Of a stretch of DNA of 12,296 nt, positions 7,309 through 12,296 are shown one piece after another (position 1 is the stretch's first letter; every line of letters begins with the position of its first letter). The DNA is from JBLHOS01 sp047623825 (lineage in GTDB: Bacteria > Pseudomonadota > Alphaproteobacteria > Rhodobacterales > Rhodobacteraceae). A program made the translations under genes and the position numbers. A model generated the notes under the pieces. It was not told the origin of the DNA and did no database searches. It saw nothing but the letters and a program-made list of their open reading frames with translations. Location: positions 1-12,296 of the forward strand of contig JBLHOS010000086.1 in NCBI GenBank assembly GCA_047623825.1. Reading direction: 5' to 3'.

Positions 7309-8112
7309 ATGCGTCTGAAAATAAGACATACAACACACTATCAGTTTGAAAATCCGGTACTTTATGGTCTTCAACAGCTTCGCCTAGTGCCCAAAAGCAG
7401 TTCAGGGCAAAGTGTTCTGTCGTGGTCCATGGAGATCACTGGCGGCGTTAAACAGGCCGAATTTATCGATCATCACCAAAATGTCGTGTCCCTGATCAGT
7501 TTCGATGCTGACGCCAAGTCGATCATCGTGCGCTGCGAGGGTGAGGTCGAAACCTCCGATACCGCAGGCATTATCGGCAAGCATGCAGGATTTGCACCGC
7601 TTTGGCTGTTTGAGCGCCCGACAGATCTGACGCGTGCGGGCCCGCTGGTCCGGCGCCTGATCAAAGGGATTAACAGCGAAGCTGACGATGCAATTTCCCG
7701 CCTGCATCTGTTGTCCGCCCGGATCCGCGATGAAGTGGCCTATGAAATTGGGGAAACCACCGCCCAAACCACCGCCGAAGAGGCATTGGCCGTGGGCAAA
7801 GGCGTGTGTCAGGACCATGCTCAGATATTTGTCGCGGCGGTCCGCGCATTAGGCTTTCCAGCCCGCTATGTCTCAGGGTATCTGATGATGAATGACCGCG
7901 TCCATCAGGACGCATCACATGCTTGGGCAGAAGCCCATATCGGAAATATCGGTTGGGTCGCCTTTGATGTCTCAAACGGCATCTCAGCAGATCCGCGGTA
8001 CGTTCGTGTTGCGACCGGGTTGGACTATCAAGAGGCAGCCCCTATCTCTGGCTTACGCTATGGGTCGGGCGGAGAGTCGCTGCAGGTCGATCTGCAAGTG
8101 CAACAACAGTAA
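7309..8112 (+). CDS. Transglutaminase-like cysteine protease/amidase (COG1305)
   Basis: 267 residues. The N-terminal half (about 1-95) is the beta-rich bacterial transglutaminase N-domain. The core carries a complete catalytic triad: Cys167 in Gly-Val-Cys-Gln-Asp-His, His204 in Ser-His-Ala-Trp-Ala-Glu, and Asp220 in Trp-Val-Ala-Phe-Asp. In bacteria this fold more often hydrolyses amide bonds than cross-links proteins. In this neighbourhood it is predicted to cut or transfer the product built by the ATP-grasp enzyme. There is no signal peptide, so it is cytoplasmic. ATG 7309 is three bases after the alpha-E stop with only a weak Shine-Dalgarno, consistent with translational coupling. The C-terminus ends in a Gln/Val-rich tail. 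The family call is strong; its substrate is unknown. Confidence 0.93.
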   Translation: MRLKIRHTTHYQFENPVLYGLQQLRLVPKSSSGQSVLSWSMEITGGVKQAEFIDHHQNVVSLISFDADAKSIIVRCEGEVETSDTAGIIGKHAGFAPLWLFERPTDLTRAGPLVRRLIKGINSEADDAISRLHLLSARIRDEVAYEIGETTAQTTAEEALAVGKGVCQDHAQIFVAAVRALGFPARYVSGYLMMNDRVHQDASHAWAEAHIGNIGWVAFDVSNGISADPRYVRVATGLDYQEAAPISGLRYGSGGESLQVDLQVQQQ

Positions 8113-8139
8113 GCGCGGTCAACGCGCGAAAGGGTGTCG

Positions 8140-8880
8140 ATGACGTATTGCGTCGGGCTGAGAGTAAGTCGCGGTATATTGATGATGTCGGATACGCGCA
8201 CAAATGCGGGCGTCGACAGCATATCAATCTTCAAGAAGATGTTCGTTTGGGAAACCGAGGGCGAACGCTCAATAACAATCATGACTGCGGGCAATCTGGC
8301 CACGACGCAGGCCGTTATCAGCCTGTTGAATGAGCGGGTGAAACCCGTGGATGAGCGTGCGCCATCTATTCTGACCGAACCCTCGATGTTCCAGATCGCG
8401 CGACTGGTTGGCGACACCCTGCGGGAGGTTATCGCTAATCAGACCGGTATCGAGGGACCTGTCGCCGACAGTGCGTTCAATGCATCGATGATCATTGGCG
8501 GCCAAATTCAAGGCGGTGAACCGCGGCTGTTCTTGGTCTATCCACAAGGCAACTTTGTCGAAGCGTGCGACGACACCCCGTTCTTTCAGATCGGTGAGGC
8601 CAAATACGGCAAACCGATCCTGGTTCGGGCCTATGACCCAGAGATGAGCTTTGAAGAGGCGGTCAAACTGCTGATGGTGTCGTTTGACAGCACCATAAAG
8701 GCCAACCTATCGGTGGGTCTACCGCTGGACGTGCATCTTTATGAAAGCGACACCTACAAAACTGGAACTCGGCGCCGGATTGAAAAGGATGACCCCTATT
8801 TTGAAGCCATCTCCTCTGGTTGGGGTGAAGCGTTGAAAGAGGCATTCGCGCAATTGCCGTCTTACTCGCTGGACGACTGA
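8140..8880 (+). CDS. Proteasome-type protease, Anbu family (COG3484)
   Basis: 246 residues. Anbu is a bacterial homologue of proteasome beta subunits and HslV; published structures show open helical or ring-like assemblies, and its substrate is unknown. The expected N-terminal-nucleophile residues are visible once Met is removed: Thr1, Asp17 (in Met-Met-Ser-Asp) and Lys at 31/32 (Phe-Lys-Lys), matching proteasomal Thr1/Asp17/Lys33. A Thr-Ala-Gly-Asn segment (residues 49-52) fits the conserved substrate-side loop, and blocks such as Asn-Ala-Ser-Met-Ile-Ile-Gly-Gly (114-121) and Ile-Gly-Glu-Ala-Lys-Tyr-Gly (151-157) are family-typical. ATG 8140 is chosen over GTG 8134 because Thr must follow the initiator Met; AAAGGG at 8129-8134 supports it. 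It starts 27 bases after the transglutaminase-like gene, and its last 19 bases overlap the opposing citryl-CoA-lyase-like gene. Confidence 0.93.
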   Translation: MTYCVGLRVSRGILMMSDTRTNAGVDSISIFKKMFVWETEGERSITIMTAGNLATTQAVISLLNERVKPVDERAPSILTEPSMFQIARLVGDTLREVIANQTGIEGPVADSAFNASMIIGGQIQGGEPRLFLVYPQGNFVEACDDTPFFQIGEAKYGKPILVRAYDPEMSFEEAVKLLMVSFDSTIKANLSVGLPLDVHLYESDTYKTGTRRRIEKDDPYFEAISSGWGEALKEAFAQLPSYSLDD

Positions 8881-9662
8881 TCTGCTGGGCCTGAAGGCCC
8901 GGTATATGTCCAGCGATATCCGGGTGGTGTAGGACCTTTATTGCGGCCGCCTTGTTCAGTTTGCTCCCAGGCGTGCGCCAGAATTCCCACGGATCGCGAC
9001 AGTAAGAACAGACCGCGTGCAAGTGGTGCCGGAAACCCAAGTTCGGCATAGATGACGGCGGTTGCACCATCGATATTCATTGGAATGGGTTTGCCGGCGG
9101 AGATCGCCAGATGACGCTCAATCGCTTGACCGATCTGGGCGAACTCACCCGTGCAAACGCCCTCAACGCGGGCGCGCTCAACGGCCTGCATTAGCGCGGG
9201 TGTGCGTGGATCGGTGGGGGTGTGGAACCGGTGGCCAAAGCCGGGAACGTATTTGCCGTTTGCGGCCCGCCAATCGGCAACCACTTGTGGCAGTGCATCA
9301 AGCCCGGCCTTGGCGATCTGCGTATAAAGTCCGACTGCCTGCTCACCCGCGCCGCCGTGCACGTCGTCCAGCATATTGACCGCACTTGCCAACGCGCCGT
9401 TCAGCGGCAGACCACAGGTGACGGCCATGCGCGCGGCGGCAATTGAGGGGGCCTGCGGGCCATGATCAACGGCCGCGACCAGTGCGGCCTCCAGCAGTTT
9501 GGCCTCACCTGCATTCGGCAGATCGCCGCGCAGCATCAACCAGATCATCTGAGGGAAACTGACAGAGCCGATCAGATCCTGGATCGGATGACCGCGCAAG
9601 GCGATCCGGCCCGGTTCCATATCGATGATCGCGGTCTGCCACCAGTCTGAGACATCGCTCAT
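8862..9662 (-). CDS. Citryl-CoA lyase-like protein (citrate synthase superfamily)
   Basis: 266 residues, far shorter than citrate synthase (about 430) and the size of stand-alone citryl-CoA lyases, which cleave citryl-CoA to acetyl-CoA and oxaloacetate. The catalytic set of the superfamily is kept: His102 in Asp-Val-His-Gly-Gly-Ala, His144 in Gly-Phe-Gly-His-Arg, and Asp198 in Asn-Ile-Asp-Gly. A substrate Arg is likely in Arg-Ser-Val-Gly-Ile-Leu-Ala-His (223-230). It is the last gene of a minus-strand operon; its ATG overlaps the CoA-transferase stop (ATGA, 9662-9659). With that enzyme beside it, the likely job is retro-aldol/Claisen cleavage of a CoA-activated hydroxy-acid; whether the substrate is citryl-CoA or a relative cannot be told. 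Its 3' end runs into the Anbu gene tail-to-tail. Confidence 0.82.
   Translation of the reverse strand: MSDVSDWWQTAIIDMEPGRIALRGHPIQDLIGSVSFPQMIWLMLRGDLPNAGEAKLLEAALVAAVDHGPQAPSIAAARMAVTCGLPLNGALASAVNMLDDVHGGAGEQAVGLYTQIAKAGLDALPQVVADWRAANGKYVPGFGHRFHTPTDPRTPALMQAVERARVEGVCTGEFAQIGQAIERHLAISAGKPIPMNIDGATAVIYAELGFPAPLARGLFLLSRSVGILAHAWEQTEQGGRNKGPTPPGYRWTYTGPSGPADQSSSE
8885..8902. terminator. GC-rich hairpin near the convergent gene ends
   Basis: GGGCC (8887-8891) and GGCCC (8896-8900) pair across a TGAA loop; C8885-G8902 and a T-G wobble extend the stem on the plus strand. It starts five bases after the Anbu stop and lies within the last codons of the opposing gene. There is no U-tract, so its action as a terminator for the ATP-grasp/Anbu operon is only plausible. 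Confidence 0.35.
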
Positions 9663-10861
9663 ATCACGCCCTCTTTTTTCAATTGCATAAGTTCGGCCGC
9701 GTCTAGACCAAGCGCGCCATAGATCGCCGCATTGTCTTGGCCCAGTTCCGGCGGCCCGTTTTCAACACATGCGGGTGCGCCATCAATCTTTAGGCCCGGA
9801 CGCAAGACGCGCACCGGGCGGTCAACGCCCGGCACGTCGTCAAATTCAGCCACCAATCCACGGTCAGCGATTTGCGGATGATCCAGCACCTCTGGCACGC
9901 TAAGGACGGCCCCGCACGGGATGCCAAGCGCGTTAAGCTGATCTGCCCAATCATTTGGAGTTTGGTGCGCCAGCTGCCCCTCAATCAGATCGCGCAAGGC
10001 ATAGCGATTTGCTTTGCGGTCCTCACGCGTCAGATAGGCGGGATCAGTAATCAGGTGCGCCAGGCCCAGATGAGTGGCAAGTATTTCCCACTGCTCATCC
10101 TTGTTGGCGGCGATGTTGATCAGGCCACCCTGACAGTGAAACGTGCCCGAAGGCGCAGAGGTCAGGTTCTCATTGCCATTGGCGGTTGGGGCAACGCCCG
10201 CGATCAGGTGGTTTGAAACGGCCCAACCCATTGTCGCCAAAACTGCCTCTAGCATCGAGACATCGATGACAGCGCCCCGGACAGGTGCATTCAGCGCCGC
10301 CAAGATCGCCATGGCAGCGGTCAGCCCGCCGATGGTGTCCGCAATCGGATAGCCCACACGCAGCGGCGCACTGTCAGCATCACCGGTAATCGACATAATG
10401 CCAGACAGGCCCTGAATGATCTGATCATAGGCTGGGCGCGCAACCCAAGGACCATCCTGCCCAAACCCCGAAATGGCGCAATAGATCAGCGCCGGATTTT
10501 CGGCGCGCAACACATCTGGCCCAAGCGCCAGACGGTCCATCACACCGGGGCGAAAATTCTCGACCAGCACATCGGCGGTTTTCACCAGCTCTTTTAGCAA
10601 TTGCTTTCCGCGTGCATGTTTCAGGTTCAGCGTGACCGACTTCTTGCCCGCATTCTGGGCCAGGAATGACACACCCATGCCCTTGGCGTTCAGCGCAGGA
10701 TCAGCGCCTAATTGGCGCGCCAGATCACCTCGGTCCACAGTTTCAACCTTGATCACCTCAGCCCCAAGATGGGCCAGTTGGTGGCACGCAAATGGACCGG
10801 CCAGAACATTGGTCAGATCAAGGACACGAATACCCGTCAGCGGTTTGGTCGGATCAGTCAT
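9659..10861 (-). CDS. CaiB/BaiF (class III) CoA-transferase
   Basis: 400 residues, the normal length for family III CoA-transferases such as formyl-CoA transferase and CaiB, which move CoA from a CoA-thioester to a free carboxylic acid. Family marks are the N-terminal Gly-Ile-Arg-Val-Leu-Asp-Leu-Thr (10-17), Ala-Gly-Pro-Phe (21-24), Leu-Gly-Ala-Glu-Val-Ile-Lys-Val-Glu (32-40), Val-Glu-Asn-Phe-Arg-Pro-Gly (100-106), and Asp175 in Ile-Ala-Asp-Thr-Ile-Gly-Gly, which aligns with the catalytic Asp of the family. ATG 10861 overlaps the stop of the AbrB-type gene (ATGA), and its stop overlaps the next start the same way, so three genes are coupled. It would activate the acid that the lyase then cleaves (inference). 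A longer reading frame to 11203 exists but only overlaps the membrane protein out of frame. Confidence 0.93.
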   Translation of the reverse strand: MTDPTKPLTGIRVLDLTNVLAGPFACHQLAHLGAEVIKVETVDRGDLARQLGADPALNAKGMGVSFLAQNAGKKSVTLNLKHARGKQLLKELVKTADVLVENFRPGVMDRLALGPDVLRAENPALIYCAISGFGQDGPWVARPAYDQIIQGLSGIMSITGDADSAPLRVGYPIADTIGGLTAAMAILAALNAPVRGAVIDVSMLEAVLATMGWAVSNHLIAGVAPTANGNENLTSAPSGTFHCQGGLINIAANKDEQWEILATHLGLAHLITDPAYLTREDRKANRYALRDLIEGQLAHQTPNDWADQLNALGIPCGAVLSVPEVLDHPQIADRGLVAEFDDVPGVDRPVRVLRPGLKIDGAPACVENGPPELGQDNAAIYGALGLDAAELMQLKKEGVI

Positions 10862-11877
10862 TTCACCCGATGGTCCCACGTCACAAAGGCCGGCACAAGG
10901 AAGGTCAGGAACACGATCCGGTAGACGTGATGCAGCGCGACAAAGGCAGGATCGGCGTCCAACATGACGGCCAAAGCCGCCATCGTTTCCAGCCCACCGG
11001 GGGCGAACGCAATCAACAGATCGATCATCGAAAAGCCAAGGCTGGCAGAGACAATCATCGCGGCCAGAACCGTGACAAACAGGGCAAGAATGGCCAGCAC
11101 AAAAGCGGCGCCAAAGGCGCGCCGGATCAGATCCATGGTGACACCTGAAAAGCGCGCACCTATCAACATTCCCATGATTGCAAAAGATGGCAGGGAGACC
11201 CAAAGCGGGATCGCACCCGGGGTTAACCCAGAACCATGCCCGATGGTCGAACAGATCATTCCAGCCAGCAGATAGGATGCCGGAATGTGAAGCCGTTTCA
11301 GTATCAAACCAACGCCGACCGCCAAGACCGCCGTCAGTCCCAAAGCAATTATCGATATCGGTGCGCCCTGGCTTTGCGTCATGCCCAGATCCACGTCTGA
11401 GATCACAGAAACCACTGCCGGCACCAAAAGCGTTAAGAACAAGACCCGCAGCGCCTGAATGACGGTGACGACGGGAACATCAGCGCGGATTTCGGTCGAC
11501 AGTGACAACACATAGCTAAGATGCCCCGGTGCGGCCGAAAGTCGTGCTGTGTTGCAATCAAGCGAATAAAAGCGCTGCAGCAGCTTGGCACCACCAAAAA
11601 AAATCACTCCCAGTGCCGCCGACAAAATAAACAAGCTTAACGGCCAGCGCGCGGCTGATGCCAGCACCTCAGGCGTGACGCCCGCGCCCATGCCAAGCCC
11701 GATTGCAGTGAAACAACTATCGCGCAGAGGCACCGGAATATCCGTTTGCACCCCCATCAGAGAGGCCAAGGTGACCATCGCCGCGGGCCCTGTCAAAAAC
11801 GGTGCCGGGATAGCAAGCATCGACGCCACAAATGCCCCAACCCCTCCGATCAGGAGGGTCACAAAAACTCGGCCCAT
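10858..11877 (-). CDS. AbrB-family membrane protein (COG3180), putative transporter
   Basis: 339 residues and strongly hydrophobic, with about nine to eleven likely membrane segments by eye, so it is an inner-membrane protein. It matches the AbrB/PF05145 family, which was historically mislabelled 'ammonia monooxygenase' and is unrelated to the AbrB transcription factor. The family's internal duplication is plain: Ala-Pro-Gly-His-Leu at 116-120 followed by Leu-Phe-Leu-Thr-Leu-Leu-Val-Pro-Ala at 146-154 is repeated as Ala-Pro-Gly-Gly-Leu at 292-296 and Val-Phe-Leu-Thr-Phe-Leu-Val-Pro-Ala at 322-330. Function is unproven; coupling to a CoA-transferase and a lyase suggests transport of their organic-acid substrate. 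GAGGAC five bases upstream supports ATG 11877, which also overlaps the stop of a small upstream reading frame (TGATG). Confidence 0.85.
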   Translation of the reverse strand: MGRVFVTLLIGGVGAFVASMLAIPAPFLTGPAAMVTLASLMGVQTDIPVPLRDSCFTAIGLGMGAGVTPEVLASAARWPLSLFILSAALGVIFFGGAKLLQRFYSLDCNTARLSAAPGHLSYVLSLSTEIRADVPVVTVIQALRVLFLTLLVPAVVSVISDVDLGMTQSQGAPISIIALGLTAVLAVGVGLILKRLHIPASYLLAGMICSTIGHGSGLTPGAIPLWVSLPSFAIMGMLIGARFSGVTMDLIRRAFGAAFVLAILALFVTVLAAMIVSASLGFSMIDLLIAFAPGGLETMAALAVMLDADPAFVALHHVYRIVFLTFLVPAFVTWDHRVK

Positions 11878-11987
11878 CAGTCCTCGCTGGCGGTGGTCTT
11901 CTCACTGACTTTATCTTTGATCTTACGCAGATAGGACGTCAAGAACGGTGTGTCCGTCGTCAGGATTTTTGGCACCATTGGCTGCAT
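11877..11987 (-). pseudogene. 36-codon remnant, probably the 3' end of a gene cut by the IS
   Basis: A minus-strand frame of 36 codons ends in TGA that shares its A with the AbrB-family ATG (TGATG), a classic coupling found between real genes. The translated tail is charged and helix-prone (Arg-Lys-Ile-Lys-Asp-Lys around 21-26). The frame begins with an ATG sitting in the putative IS terminus, directly preceded in frame by TTT and a TAG stop, and no Shine-Dalgarno is visible. This fits the C-terminal end of a larger gene that headed the operon and was interrupted by the insertion sequence. I do not recognise the parent family. A genuine small leader peptide is the alternative. Confidence 0.45.
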
Positions 11988-12296
11988 AAACTAAGAGAGT
12001 GGTTGGCTTCATTATGCGGCGCGCTGGCGGTGATGCAAGCGGCGTGCTTCGAGCGTCTTTCGTTTGATCCTTTCACTTTGTTTTAGAACGGCTTTGTCAC
12101 GTCGGAAGTGGACGTCTGATGGTGTGACGTTGTTCAGGCTCTCATGATAACGCTGATGATTGTAGTGGTCGACGAAGGCTTCAACCTGCGCTTCTAGATC
12201 ACCGGGCAAGAAGTGGTTTTCCAACAGGATGCGGTTCTTTAGCATCTGATGCCACCGCTCGATCTTGCCTTGGGTTTGCGGGTGGTGCGGCGCACC
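11983..12296 (-). mobile_element. End of an IS3-type insertion sequence (continues beyond the window)
   Basis: The transposase 3' end plus a short non-coding terminus form the 3' end of an IS. The outer boundary is guessed at 11983, where the plus strand reads TGCATAAAC, since IS3-family elements begin TG and end CA and usually leave a few dozen bases after the transposase stop. The other end and the target duplication are outside the window, so neither the boundary nor the exact IS can be confirmed. Confidence 0.6.
12012..12296 (-). CDS. IS3-family transposase, C-terminal part (runs off the window)
   Basis: 95 codons of the integrase-core (rve/DDE) domain are present; the frame is open to the window edge and its N-terminal part lies beyond it. 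The first residues include His-Pro-Gln-Thr-Gln-Gly-Lys-Ile-Glu-Arg-Trp-His, which carries the third acidic catalytic residue (the Glu) and is typical of IS3-family OrfB. The Asn-His-Gln-Arg-Tyr-His-Glu-Ser-Leu-Asn segment and a basic C-terminal tail also fit. The stop is TAA at 12014-12012. It would cut and join DNA as part of transposition. It reads in the same direction as the AbrB operon, so transcription from the IS could run into that operon. Confidence 0.9.
   Translation of the reverse strand, partial: GAPHHPQTQGKIERWHQMLKNRILLENHFLPGDLEAQVEAFVDHYNHQRYHESLNNVTPSDVHFRRDKAVLKQSERIKRKTLEARRLHHRQRAA

Noticed and set aside
9062..10216. Plus-strand frames of 105-114 codons within the lyase and CoA-transferase genes
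   Set aside because: The minus-strand frames carry complete catalytic motifs; the plus-strand products are unpatterned shadows.
10862..11203. 114-codon N-terminal extension of the CoA-transferase reading frame
   Set aside because: It begins at a non-ATG codon, lies entirely inside the AbrB-type gene in another frame, has no CoA-transferase similarity, and the family N-terminus starts right after ATG 10861.
10632..11908. Plus-strand frames of about 100-118 codons opposite the AbrB-type gene
   Set aside because: The minus-strand protein has clear membrane segments and an internal repeat; the plus-strand frames look like GC-rich shadows with no ribosome sites.

Overview
The window looks like a chromosomal segment of an alphaproteobacterium, most likely a Rhodobacterales/Roseobacter-type marine bacterium. 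Reasons: GC-rich coding sequence (by eye, high fifties to about 60%), tightly packed ATGA-coupled genes, a DUF2927 lipoprotein, and the circularly permuted ATP-grasp / alpha-E / transglutaminase / Anbu cassette. The taxonomic call is inference from gene content; there is no rRNA or marker gene.

Layout, left to right. (1) 26-3320, plus strand: a DUF2927 lipoprotein, an SPFH 'virion core-like' protein with a C-terminal GYF_2 domain, and a membrane-tethered double zinc-ribbon protein. The last two resemble the YdjI/YdjG pair of Bacillus envelope-stress operons. (2) 3458-4818, plus strand: a PfkB-family sugar kinase (fructokinase-like) overlapping D-aminoacyl-tRNA deacylase (dtd) by ATGA, with a promoter-like element ahead of the kinase and a hairpin behind dtd. 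(3) 4931-8880, plus strand: four closely spaced genes for a circularly permuted ATP-grasp enzyme, an alpha-E protein, a transglutaminase-like cysteine protease and the bacterial proteasome homologue Anbu. This is a recognised but functionally unsolved cassette, predicted to build and later trim a peptide or amide-linked product. (4) 11877-8862, minus strand: an AbrB-family membrane protein, a CaiB/BaiF (class III) CoA-transferase and a citryl-CoA-lyase-like citrate synthase homologue, each overlapping the next by ATGA. They suggest import, CoA activation and carbon-carbon cleavage of an organic acid. The last gene runs tail-to-tail 19 bp into the Anbu gene. (5) 11983-12296: the end of an IS3-type insertion sequence whose transposase runs off the window. 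Between it and the AbrB gene lies a 36-codon reading frame that looks like the tail of a gene cut by the IS and was translationally coupled to abrB.

Every gap between genes is under 140 bases. No tRNA, rRNA or CRISPR array was recognised. The most interesting content is the ATP-grasp/Anbu cassette (known neighbourhood, unknown product), the predicted organic-acid operon with its IS-truncated leader gene, and the SPFH/zinc-ribbon pair.
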